7,203 nucleotides of DNA from Acidobacteria bacterium AH-259-G07 (GCA_027717925.1 JALLON010000137.1:1-7203); one strand, 5' to 3'; counted from the first letter of the stretch, positions 1-6,440 are shown. Numbers and translations are program-made. The notes: generated by a model from the letters alone, not told the origin.

Positions 1-35
1 TAAGATTGCCTTCAAGTCGCTGTAGGCTTATCATT
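1..35 (+). repeat. 35-base imperfect direct repeat, copy 1
   Basis: This stretch matches 3604-3638 at 31 of 35 positions; the differences fall at bases 3, 16, 19 and 28. Similarity stops right after TATCATT. It contains the promoter boxes listed separately. The repeat may begin before the window, so its left limit is unknown here. Confidence 0.85.
6..34 (+). promoter_or_regulatory. sigma70-type promoter of the propeller gene, in repeat copy 1
   Basis: TTGCCT at 6-11 and TATCAT at 29-34 are separated by exactly 17 bases, a good match to housekeeping -35 and -10 boxes. Transcription would begin near base 41 and give a leader of about 120 nt before the start codon at 162. The same arrangement, with 14 of 17 spacer bases conserved, recurs at 3609-3637 in front of the dioxygenase gene, which supports a functional element. 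The promoter role is inferred from the match and the position. Confidence 0.6.
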
Positions 36-43
36 TTAAGAAT

Positions 44-75
44 GATTCCTTCTGCTAGAACGATGTTAAGGAATC
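44..75 (+). promoter_or_regulatory. leader hairpin upstream of the propeller gene
   Basis: GATTCCTT at 44-51 is perfectly complementary to AAGGAATC at 68-75, giving an 8-bp stem with a 16-nt loop. It lies just after the expected transcription start of the 6-34 promoter, within the untranslated leader. It could stabilise the mRNA or serve as a binding site. The pairing is visible; the function is unknown. Confidence 0.35.
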
Positions 76-161
76 TCAAAATAGTGCATGACTATTGGTA
101 TTGGAGACGGCCACAATGGAAATCCCGGGTTAGGTCGTTCTCTTCGAAGCGAGGTGTGATC

Positions 162-1214
162 ATGTTGAAGGCAAGTCGACCTGGATTGGTAGTTGCGTTG
201 GCTGTCGTCACATTGCTCGGCACTGGAGTTGAGGCCTTCGCCCAAGTCCTCCCGAATCCGTATCGCGCCGTTGATGGCTGGGCAAAGCTTCCGGACGGGA
301 GAGAGATGGGAGCGGTGGGCGGGGTGACGATCGACCCCGATGGCGACCATATCTGGGCAGTGGTGAGATGTTACGAGACCGACCCGGCTCGGTTCGGTAA
401 CGAGTGTCTTGATTCGGATCTGGACCCGGTCCTCAAGTTCGACCTGGAAGGCAATGTCGTGGAGAGCTTCGGGAGCGGGATGTTCATCTGGCCCCACGGG
501 ATCGATGTGGACCAGGACGGAAACGTGTGGGTGACCGACGCGGTGAGCGCCGCGCGAACGCCAGATGGGACAAGAGGGCACCAGGTCATCAAGTTCAGCC
601 CGGATGGAGAGGTGTTGATGACCCTCGGCACACCGGGAGTTCCCGGAGACGGTCCGTACAGCTTCAACCGCCCGAGCGATGTCGTGGTGGCTGACACTGG
701 AGACATTTTCATCGCGGATGGCCATGGCGCCGATGGGAACAACCGCGTGGTGAAGTACTCGAGGGACGGGAAGTTCATCAAGGCGTGGGGATCGACCGGC
801 TACGCGCCGGGCCAGTTCCGGACGCTGCACGCCATCGCCATCGATTCCAGAGGCCGGGTGTTCGTGGGCGACCGATCGAATAATCGGATCCAGATCTTCG
901 ACCAAGAGGGGAACTTCCTGGCGATGTGGATGCAGTTCGGGAGGCCGAGCGGGATCTTCTTCGATGAGAACGACCAGATCTATGTTGCCGACTCGGAGTC
1001 GGACAACGAGCAGAATCCGGGTTGGGAGATGGGGATCAGGATCGGGGACGCCCGAACCGGTTGGGTGACCGCCTTCATTCTCTATCCGTGGGGGGATCCG
1101 CGTGAGACCGCGGGAAACGGGGCGGAGTTCGTTGCGGTGGATCGCGACGGCAACCTGTACGGGGGGGAGCCCCGCCCTCGGAAGTTGCAGAAATACGTCA
1201 GAGTTAGGCCGTAG
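162..1214 (+). CDS. secreted NHL-repeat beta-propeller, peptidyl-alpha-hydroxyglycine alpha-amidating lyase-like
   Basis: The product is 350 aa. Residues 1-27 form a Sec signal peptide (positive start, long hydrophobic core, AFA before Q28), so the protein is exported. The rest consists of NHL blades of the type hydrophobic-x-VDxxGNxWVTD, seen near residues 112-126, 171-185, 223-237, 262-277 and 322-335, consistent with a six-bladed propeller. PHGIDVD (His112) and LHAIAID (His223) resemble the positions of two zinc-binding histidines of the lyase domain of peptide-amidating enzymes. The third expected His position reads AEFVAVD, with Glu322. Bacterial members are often annotated as amidating lyases, but their substrates are unproven. 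The ATG at 162 is chosen because GAGGTG lies at 151-156 and it gives a clean signal peptide; upstream in-frame codons do not. It converges with the glycosidase gene and has its own promoter at 6-34. Confidence 0.88.
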   Translation: MLKASRPGLVVALAVVTLLGTGVEAFAQVLPNPYRAVDGWAKLPDGREMGAVGGVTIDPDGDHIWAVVRCYETDPARFGNECLDSDLDPVLKFDLEGNVVESFGSGMFIWPHGIDVDQDGNVWVTDAVSAARTPDGTRGHQVIKFSPDGEVLMTLGTPGVPGDGPYSFNRPSDVVVADTGDIFIADGHGADGNNRVVKYSRDGKFIKAWGSTGYAPGQFRTLHAIAIDSRGRVFVGDRSNNRIQIFDQEGNFLAMWMQFGRPSGIFFDENDQIYVADSESDNEQNPGWEMGIRIGDARTGWVTAFILYPWGDPRETAGNGAEFVAVDRDGNLYGGEPRPRKLQKYVRVRP

Positions 1215-1216
1215 AC

Positions 1217-1268
1217 CTGCGCCATGCGCAGTGGCCCTTCGATCCCGCCCAGGGCAGGCTGGGTCGGG
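1217..1268. other. two GC-rich hairpins between convergent genes
   Basis: CTGCGC (1217-1222) and GCGCAG (1226-1231) form a perfect 6-bp stem with loop CAT, beginning 3 bases after the propeller stop codon. A second stem pairs CCCGCCCAG (1244-1252) with CTGGGTCGGG (1259-1268), with one bulged base and a 6-nt loop. They lie in the gap between two genes that end facing each other, where terminators are expected. Neither hairpin is followed by a T-run on either strand, so an intrinsic terminator is not demonstrated. The remainder of the 1215-1364 gap shows nothing else recognisable. Confidence 0.3.
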
Positions 1269-1364
1269 CGCAGTCGCGCGGGTTTCGGGCGGTGTGATTC
1301 CAGGGGGGATTTTCTGCACCGGCGCTGTGGCTCAGTCCGGCGAGGTCCGAACGTCCGGCCGCCT

Positions 1365-3302
1365 TCAGTCGCCTTTTTCCGGCAACCAAACGGCCATGGC
1401 GCCCGGTCCTCGATTGGACCAAACGTTGTACGGAACGGCCGTGAATCCCGGGCCACTGATAACGGTTACCCCGCCCAGGAGATCGGCCCGGTGTTCCACC
1501 GAAAATCGGGCACCCCTGGGGACAGGGATGCGGCCGATATCTCCGCCGTTGTCCACGCTCTCCACGCAGTAAACGATCGGGCCCCTCTCAAGCGCCACGC
1601 GTCCACGGTCGGCCTCCACCGCCTCGTGTGCAACCACACGGCGGACATCCATGGGTAGTTCAAGACGCACGGTGTCGCCCGGGGACCAGGTTCGCTCGAG
1701 GCGGACGTAGCCGCGCTGCGGTGTGACGGCAACTGGGCTCCCGTTCACTGCGAGTGCCACCTCGCCCGCCTCACCCTGGTAGCGGTACAGCTTGCTGGGC
1801 ACCGGCTGATTTCGCGCCCAACCCGGAATCCTGACCAGAATCGCGAAGGGAGCAGGTCGTTCCGGCCTGACGGTGATCTCGATGTCGCCCATCCAGGGAT
1901 ACTCAGTTCGCTGTTCCAGCCGGATGCGACCGCCATCCAAGTCGACGTGGGCCTGGCTGGCTGCAAAGAGATTGACGTAAATCTCGCCGGCACGCACCGC
2001 ATAGAGGTAGCCCGGAATCGACGGCATGGTTCGCGCCACGTTCACCGGGCAACACGAGGTGCGGAACCACCGTGACCGGGTTGCCTGCCCCTGGTTAAAC
2101 TTGGTCTCCCCGTCCGCCGCCAGCGGGTTCGGATAGAAGAAGGTGTCGCCCTCGAGCGACACACCGGACAGGAATCCGTTGTAGAGGACGCGCTCCAGCA
2201 CATCGATGTATTTGCCCTCGCCATGGAGCAGAAACATCCGGTGCTGCCATAGCGCGTTGGCGATCGAGGCGCAAGTCTCGGCGTAGGCCTCGGCGTTGGG
2301 CAGTTCGTAGTCCTCCCCGAACCCCTCGTGACGGCGGTGCGCGCCGATCCCACCCGTCAGATACATGCGGCGGTCGACGATGCTGTGCCAGATCCTGTCG
2401 AGCGCGGGCCGAGAGCTTTCGTTGTCCGTCAGCGCGGCGACGTCCGAGACGCCGGCGTAGAAGTATGCGGCACGCACGGCGTGCCCCACCGCCTTCGACT
2501 GCCGGCGCACCGGCAGGTGGTCCTGTGAGTACCATCGCTCCCGGCGTTCGGACTCCATGGTGTGACGCTCTGGATTGCCGCGTTCATCGACAAAGAAACG
2601 GGCGGTCTCGAGATAGCGGTGATTCCCCGTAGCCCGGTACAGCTTCACAAGCCCGATCTCGATCTCCTCATGACCCGGCACATCGCGGATGCGGTCCGGG
2701 CCGAAGACGCTGCAAAGCAGGTCCGCGTTGCGGATGGCCACGTCTAGCAGCGTACGTTTCCCGGTTGCCTGGTGGTGCGCCACCGCCGCCTCATACAAGT
2801 GTCCGACGTTGTAGAGCTCGTGGCTGGTGATTAGATTGGACCACCGGGTCTCACCCATGCGGTCGATATCGTCACCCCGGCCGATAGTCCGAAGTGTGAA
2901 CAGGTAACCATCCGGCTCTTGGGCGGCGGTGATCTTGGCAATGAGGTCGTCGAGGTAATGGTCGAGTTCTGGGTCGGGGTGAATCGAAAGCGAGTAGGCG
3001 GCCCCCTCGATCACCTTGAAGACATCGCTGTCGTTGTAGCGCAATCCTTCGAACTCCCCCTCCATCAGGCCGCCGGCTTTGGCAAAGTTCGCCATCCGTC
3101 CCGTCTCCTCACAGCGCCGCAGCGAGACAGGGATCGTTACCTTGCGGTTCGTCTCGATCCTCGGAGACCAAAACGAATCCGTCAAGTGGACCTTGGTGAA
3201 GGCTACGGGCTCATAAGGGTAGTCGGCCGAGCCGGTGGCTTCCGGCTGCCGGCAGGAGACCAGCACAAGCAGTGTGGCGGCAAAGGAAAACAAAAGACGC
3301 AC
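1365..3302 (-). CDS. glycoside hydrolase family 127 beta-L-arabinofuranosidase-like lipoprotein
   Basis: The product is 645 aa, the usual size for GH127 (formerly DUF1680). The family releases beta-L-arabinofuranose from plant glycans and hydroxyproline-rich glycoproteins, using a zinc-bound cysteine nucleophile. The N-terminus has a short hydrophobic run and a lipobox LVSC with Cys17, so a membrane-anchored lipoprotein is likely. An (alpha/alpha) barrel follows, with typical segments such as VHLTDSFWSPR (38-48), DGYLFT (131-136), SHELYNVGH (160-168) and a C-terminal beta region. The catalytic set is visible: Glu342 and Cys344 in AETCAS, and Cys417-Cys418 in TSCCPVN, matching the Glu/Cys/Cys/Cys zinc site of the characterised Bifidobacterium enzyme. 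The gene therefore looks intact. The start is GTG (3302-3300) with no Shine-Dalgarno in front, only a pyrimidine-rich stretch. A GNAT remnant lies 36 bases upstream on the same strand. No transporter or arabinose catabolic genes are in view. Confidence 0.93.
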   Translation of the reverse strand: MRLLFSFAATLLVLVSCRQPEATGSADYPYEPVAFTKVHLTDSFWSPRIETNRKVTIPVSLRRCEETGRMANFAKAGGLMEGEFEGLRYNDSDVFKVIEGAAYSLSIHPDPELDHYLDDLIAKITAAQEPDGYLFTLRTIGRGDDIDRMGETRWSNLITSHELYNVGHLYEAAVAHHQATGKRTLLDVAIRNADLLCSVFGPDRIRDVPGHEEIEIGLVKLYRATGNHRYLETARFFVDERGNPERHTMESERRERWYSQDHLPVRRQSKAVGHAVRAAYFYAGVSDVAALTDNESSRPALDRIWHSIVDRRMYLTGGIGAHRRHEGFGEDYELPNAEAYAETCASIANALWQHRMFLLHGEGKYIDVLERVLYNGFLSGVSLEGDTFFYPNPLAADGETKFNQGQATRSRWFRTSCCPVNVARTMPSIPGYLYAVRAGEIYVNLFAASQAHVDLDGGRIRLEQRTEYPWMGDIEITVRPERPAPFAILVRIPGWARNQPVPSKLYRYQGEAGEVALAVNGSPVAVTPQRGYVRLERTWSPGDTVRLELPMDVRRVVAHEAVEADRGRVALERGPIVYCVESVDNGGDIGRIPVPRGARFSVEHRADLLGGVTVISGPGFTAVPYNVWSNRGPGAMAVWLPEKGD

Positions 3303-3338
3303 GGCGGTTGCTAGTGTGACAGAGAAAAAAGAGAGAGT

Positions 3339-3602
3339 CTACTTCCGGAAGTCTTGTTCAAGGAAAGATACTAATCCCAGTTCGAGTAGCGCTTCGGCCA
3401 GGGTTTCACTGTGGGGAGAATCCCACAGCCAGAAAGCCATGGGAAACTTCTTCGACTGAAAGTAGTCGATGTTCTCCCGGGCCAACGCACGGGGATCGCA
3501 CCCGGAGAGTTCCCGGGACACGGTCACGTTGAAGGTGTCTGTCGGCAAACCGGAGTCCACCCGAATGGACCCATATATCTGTCGAATTTCACATAAATCC
3601 AC
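3339..3602 (-). pseudogene. GNAT acetyltransferase N-terminal-half remnant
   Basis: The open frame encodes 87 residues from a GTG codon. It resembles the N-terminal half found in a group of GNAT-family N-acetyltransferases: a SGLPTDTFNV segment, then RALARENIDYFQSKKFPM, then AFWLWDSPHSETLAEALLELGL, matching the family pattern of FN-x-V, a helix, a W-W-like strand and a GL turn. The acetyl-CoA-binding half that should follow is missing; the frame stops at 3339 and the glycosidase begins 36 bases later. At the other end, an in-frame TAG lies directly before the GTG, and about 25 residues of the usual N-terminus appear to be lacking. The 35-base repeat begins at that edge. No good ribosome site is present. 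I read it as a gene fragment broken at both ends; a small stand-alone protein is less likely. The assignment rests on recognised pattern, not a search. Confidence 0.6.
3341..3352. promoter_or_regulatory. 12-bp perfect palindrome upstream of the GH127 gene
   Basis: ACTTCCGGAAGT reads the same on both strands and ends 39 bases before the GTG start of the glycosidase, overlapping the last codons of the GNAT remnant. The position suits an operator for the minus-strand gene. The 10-bp core CTTCCGGAAG also occurs inside the dioxygenase coding region (4118-4127), so it may be partly compositional. On the minus strand it is followed by a T-rich tract, but a stem of 4 bp with a CCGG loop would be too weak for a convincing terminator. 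Confidence 0.3.
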
Positions 3603-3603
3603 C

Positions 3604-3638
3604 TAGGATTGCCTTCAACTCTCTGTAGGCGTATCATT
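3604..3638 (+). repeat. 35-base imperfect direct repeat, copy 2
   Basis: It matches 1-35 at 31 of 35 positions. The left end coincides with the broken 5' edge of the GNAT remnant (in-frame stop at 3605-3603 on the minus strand), and similarity ends after TATCATT. The two copies lie in the same orientation, 3603 bases apart, each before a plus-strand gene for an exported protein. Confidence 0.85.
3609..3637 (+). promoter_or_regulatory. sigma70-type promoter of the dioxygenase gene, in repeat copy 2
   Basis: TTGCCT at 3609-3614 and TATCAT at 3632-3637 are 17 bases apart. The start codon at 3661 follows the -10 box by 23 bases, so the untranslated leader would be only about 15-20 nt, just enough for the AAAGGA ribosome site at 3648-3653. 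In copy 1 the leader is roughly 120 nt, so what the copies share is the promoter core, not the leader. Confidence 0.62.
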
Positions 3639-3660
3639 GCCAGCGGCAAAGGAAAAAGCT

Positions 3661-4557
3661 ATGTGGAACTTTAACCGTCGTGACTTTTTGAAGTATGGCT
3701 CCCTGGTCGCTGCATCTGGTGCAAGCTTGCAGAAGATCCTCGCCGGTGAAAGCTGTGTGGCGACGAATCCAGACATTTTGGGCCCGTTTTTTCAGCCCGA
3801 TGCTCCCTTTCGGACCCGGATCGCCTCGCCGGCAGAGCCGGGAGAGCGACTCTTCATTGAGGGAAGTGTCTCCGATTGTAGAGGGCCAGTTCCCGGGGCC
3901 GTTATAGAGGTCTGGCAGGCAACCGCCGCTGGCTGCTACAGCATCAATGAGGACTGCGGAGTGATTCCCGGAAATCCCGACGATTTCCGATTGCGAGCCC
4001 GAATCAAGACAGACGGGACGGGCCGCTATGAGTTCGAGACCATTAAACCGGCTCCCTATGATGTGGGTGGAGGACGATTCCGTCCGAGCCATATCCATTA
4101 CAAGGTAACACTCCCACCTTCCGGAAGTGAGGAGAGAGTGGAGTTGATCACACAAGTCTATTTTCAAGGGGGGAAGTACAACAACACAGACCCCTACTCT
4201 TCCAAACTTGAAGCAAAGTCACGGACTATTCCTCTTGATAAGGATCCTGCTATGGATCTGCTGCAGGGCCGGTTTGACATCGTCTTACCTTCACCCTTCT
4301 TAGCCGGTAGGACTGCTGAACTGCAGGGGCACGATCTGTTAATCCGAAAGCTTGACGGAAAAGTTCGTTTTCACTTGCCCGAAGAGCACACAGACACCAG
4401 CGTTGTGGGGATTTATAGTGGGGATGGCTCGCTCATCCGAGAGTGGGAAGCCAGCGGAGGTGTTGTCGAGTGCGATGTTGGCAGTGTTCCCTCCGGAATG
4501 TATTTGGTCTGTCTTTGTTGCGGAGAGCTCGAACAGATGCTCCACCTAAGCCTCTAA
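3661..4557 (+). CDS. Tat-exported intradiol ring-cleavage dioxygenase-like protein with sorting-domain-like C-terminus
   Basis: The product is 298 aa. NRRDFLK at residues 5-11, followed by a mild hydrophobic stretch to about residue 28, is a twin-arginine signal, so the folded metalloprotein should cross the membrane by Tat. The core (about 38-210) has the intradiol dioxygenase fold: GPFF (41-44), a GSVSDCRGPVPGAVIEVWQA strand pair, GCY (Tyr93), FRLRARIKTDGTGRYEF, APY (Tyr133) and RPSHIHY (Arg141, His144, His146). Tyr93, Tyr133, His144 and His146 fit the four non-haem Fe(III) ligands of the catechol and protocatechuate dioxygenases, so ring cleavage of a catechol-like compound is plausible. 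The exact substrate cannot be read from sequence. Residues 246-298 form an extra domain of the style VVGIYSGDGSLIR ... VPSGMYLV, like type IX sorting or FlgD-like Ig domains. The ATG at 3661 is chosen for its AAAGGA site at 3648-3653 and the Tat motif; a TTG at 3637 lies inside the -10 box. Third-position GC looks lower than in the two genes to its left. Confidence 0.88.
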   Translation: MWNFNRRDFLKYGSLVAASGASLQKILAGESCVATNPDILGPFFQPDAPFRTRIASPAEPGERLFIEGSVSDCRGPVPGAVIEVWQATAAGCYSINEDCGVIPGNPDDFRLRARIKTDGTGRYEFETIKPAPYDVGGGRFRPSHIHYKVTLPPSGSEERVELITQVYFQGGKYNNTDPYSSKLEAKSRTIPLDKDPAMDLLQGRFDIVLPSPFLAGRTAELQGHDLLIRKLDGKVRFHLPEEHTDTSVVGIYSGDGSLIREWEASGGVVECDVGSVPSGMYLVCLCCGELEQMLHLSL

Positions 4558-4606
4558 CGGACTTCACCGGATCCATCTAGAACCGGAAGTTCTCGCGGCA
4601 GAATAA

Positions 4607-4663
4607 ACCCGTTGTGCAGCGGGTGGCGAACACAACAGGGGGGAACCCGCTCGGAACCCGAGC
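4607..4663 (+). other. overlapping hairpins in the gap before the phosphatase gene
   Basis: ACCCGTT (4607-4613) can pair with AGCGGGT (4618-4624, one G-T pair). GCGGGT (4619-4624) can instead pair with ACCCGC (4645-4650). GCTCGG (4649-4654) pairs perfectly with CCGAGC (4658-4663) around loop AAC. The first two pairings exclude each other, and GGAACCCG is directly repeated at 4642-4649 and 4653-4660. These could end dioxygenase transcription or act as a leader structure for the phosphatase gene. There is no T-run directly after the last stem, so neither role is secure. Confidence 0.3.
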
Positions 4664-4724
4664 TCAGGAGACCAGCTTTATTCCCCCGCTTTTCATGGGG
4701 TTGATCCGGACGAGGCGATGCAAC

Positions 4725-4730
4725 GGAGGT
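4725..4730 (+). promoter_or_regulatory. ribosome binding site fixing the PhoD start
   Basis: GGAGGT stands 3 bases before the ATG at 4734. It decides between this start and the longer in-frame reading from 4614, whose extra 40 residues would bury the signal peptide and which lacks its own site. Confidence 0.7.
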
Positions 4731-4733
4731 GCC

Positions 4734-6440
4734 ATGAAGAATTACGGTAGCTGTTCGCCACTGTTTCTTGTCATATTCGTGCTGACAATCAGTCACTTGC
4801 CAGCGGTCGCACAGCAAATCACTCACGGCCCGATTCTCGGTCGTCTCGGTTCCACTGAAATCGGTGTTTGGGCCCGCACCGATCGGCCTGGTGAGTTCCG
4901 TGTCCGCTACGGCACGTCTCCTGACGCGCTGAGGCAGACCTCTCTAGCAGCGATCACCGCGATCGAGCGGGACAACACCGGATGGGTTCACATTCGCGAC
5001 CTGCAGCCAGATACGAAGTATTACTACGAACTGATGGCCGGTTCCCCTCAGCGGCCTCGCTCGGAGCTGGGTGGCTCGTTCCGGACGCTCCCTACGGGCG
5101 ATCAGTTCCGCCATCCGCAACACAACCCAAAAGGCCTGTTCAACTTTAGCTTCGAGTATGCCTGTGGCAACAACCAGCCCGCCAATCTGGCACTGCCGGC
5201 CTTCAAGACGATGCTTGAGCACCTAGACGGCAAAATCCATTTCGCGATTTTGAACGGCGACTGGCTCTACGAAGAAAAGCGCGAGTACACCGTCCCGGAC
5301 TGGCTTGAGCAAGTTGGACAACCACAGGACCAACTGCCGGGAGTCGTCGAAATCGCCCCGACCATCGTCGGGGTTTGGGAGAACTACAAGCTTTATCTGG
5401 AGCGTGGTAAGAACCTCGCGGCTTGGCATCGGGAAATTCCATCGTTTTTCGTGTTCGATGACCACGAGATCTTGAACGATGTCAACGGCACCGGCACTGT
5501 CGGCTTGCGCAATCGGCGTGCCGTCTTTCGCGATATCGGTGTGCAAGCGTGGTATGACTACCTGGGATGGAGCAACCCAATTTCGCACCAGCAGAAAATC
5601 CAGTTTGGCCGGGCACGGCTGATCGCGGACCAAGACGTGCTGGTTGACGCGAGCGCGGACTTCCGAGAACTCAATCTGAATGAGGCTGCTACCTTGCTGG
5701 TTCACTGGGGCGGACCGACCGCGGGCGTCAACGACACGAGGCTAGACAAGGTTGATGGGGACCCGAACGCCGGTGTGTATGAAATCGCCGAGGTGCTCGA
5801 CACTCGCAGTCATCGCCAGATGCACGACATTCGCGATCCCTTCAAAGCTGGAGTCTCTCTCCTGGGAAATCGACAGAAGAGCTGGCTGAAGCAGAGCATG
5901 GCTTCGAGCAATTCCGATTTCTTGTTTGTGGTGTCATCCGTCAACTTGATGGTTCCGCACGTTCTACCCGGTCCTGAAAAAAGGAATAAAGATGAGGCCT
6001 GGACGGCGGTTGCCGCCGAGCGCGAAGAGCTGATCAAATTCTGGGATTCCCTTGGCAAACCCGTCCTTGTTTTGACTGGCGACTTGCACAACAGTTTCGC
6101 GATCAAGATTACGGATCGAGTTTGGGAATTCGCATCCGGGCCCCACAACTCCGGCAACCATACGCTTGCGGCCGAATCGAACCGACCTCCAAACGGAGAG
6201 TTCGAATCGGGCGGGCGCCATTCTGAGATCCGCTGGTCCACGTTCTTCCCCAATGACATTGGAGGTCCCCGGCGGCGGCCCGTCTACGGCGTTGTCAAGG
6301 TAAATAACGTCTTCCGGAATCCTAGACCTAACGAGCAGGACGTCTGGGTGGCCTACCCTCGGCCACAGGTGATCGTCCAGTACTACGATGGTCTGAATGG
6401 AGATCTTCTCTACGCCGAGTCAATTCTGGCGTCGCAGTGA
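4734..6440 (+). CDS. phoD: secreted PhoD-family alkaline phosphatase / phosphodiesterase
   Basis: The product is 568 aa, normal for PhoD-like metallophosphatases, which hydrolyse phosphomono- and diesters outside the cytoplasm. Residues 1-26 are a Sec signal peptide ending AVA before QQ; many PhoD proteins use Tat instead. Residues about 30-120 form the Ig/fibronectin-like N-domain (ITHGPILGRLGSTEIGVWAR ... LQPDTKYYYEL ... SFRTLP). The catalytic domain follows with YACGNNQ (Cys144, at the place of the PhoD iron-ligand cysteine), NGDWLYE (Asp176), FDDHEILND (Asp242-Glu245), LLGNRQKSWL (376-385) and LTGDLHNS (Asp450, His452), so the metal site seems complete. The ATG at 4734 is preceded by a strong GGAGGT at 4725-4730, and only this start gives a signal peptide. 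It is 176 bases downstream of the dioxygenase on the same strand, so co-transcription is possible but not evident. No Pho box could be identified by eye. The symbol denotes the family, not proven orthology. Confidence 0.92.
   Translation: MKNYGSCSPLFLVIFVLTISHLPAVAQQITHGPILGRLGSTEIGVWARTDRPGEFRVRYGTSPDALRQTSLAAITAIERDNTGWVHIRDLQPDTKYYYELMAGSPQRPRSELGGSFRTLPTGDQFRHPQHNPKGLFNFSFEYACGNNQPANLALPAFKTMLEHLDGKIHFAILNGDWLYEEKREYTVPDWLEQVGQPQDQLPGVVEIAPTIVGVWENYKLYLERGKNLAAWHREIPSFFVFDDHEILNDVNGTGTVGLRNRRAVFRDIGVQAWYDYLGWSNPISHQQKIQFGRARLIADQDVLVDASADFRELNLNEAATLLVHWGGPTAGVNDTRLDKVDGDPNAGVYEIAEVLDTRSHRQMHDIRDPFKAGVSLLGNRQKSWLKQSMASSNSDFLFVVSSVNLMVPHVLPGPEKRNKDEAWTAVAAEREELIKFWDSLGKPVLVLTGDLHNSFAIKITDRVWEFASGPHNSGNHTLAAESNRPPNGEFESGGRHSEIRWSTFFPNDIGGPRRRPVYGVVKVNNVFRNPRPNEQDVWVAYPRPQVIVQYYDGLNGDLLYAESILASQ

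Noticed and set aside
66..1319. A long minus-strand open frame (417 codons) covering the whole propeller gene
   Set aside because: It is the antisense shadow of a GC-rich gene; its translation is Pro/Arg/His-rich with no fold or motif, while the plus strand gives clear NHL blades and a signal peptide.
2095..2535. Second minus-strand frame inside the GH127 gene
   Set aside because: It is out of frame with an intact GH127 protein whose zinc and catalytic residues span the region; the alternative is Arg/Ala/Gly-rich with no recognisable feature.
1..3638. The two 35-base repeats as ends of an insertion sequence or integrated element
   Set aside because: They are direct, not inverted, imperfect, and no transposase, integrase or tRNA lies between them; a promoter repeat explains both positions better, although recombination at the repeat remains possible.
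3634..4167. 177-codon minus-strand frame opposite the dioxygenase
   Set aside because: It overlaps the iron-ligand region of a convincing plus-strand gene and its promoter, and shows no family pattern.
4614..4733. Forty-codon N-terminal extension of the phosphatase
   Set aside because: It would place the signal peptide internally and runs through the hairpin region; GGAGGT at 4725-4730 marks the ATG at 4734.
5223..5705. 160-codon minus-strand frame opposite the PhoD-like gene
   Set aside because: The plus strand carries the conserved metallophosphatase motifs in this interval; the antisense product matches nothing I know and has no ribosome site.
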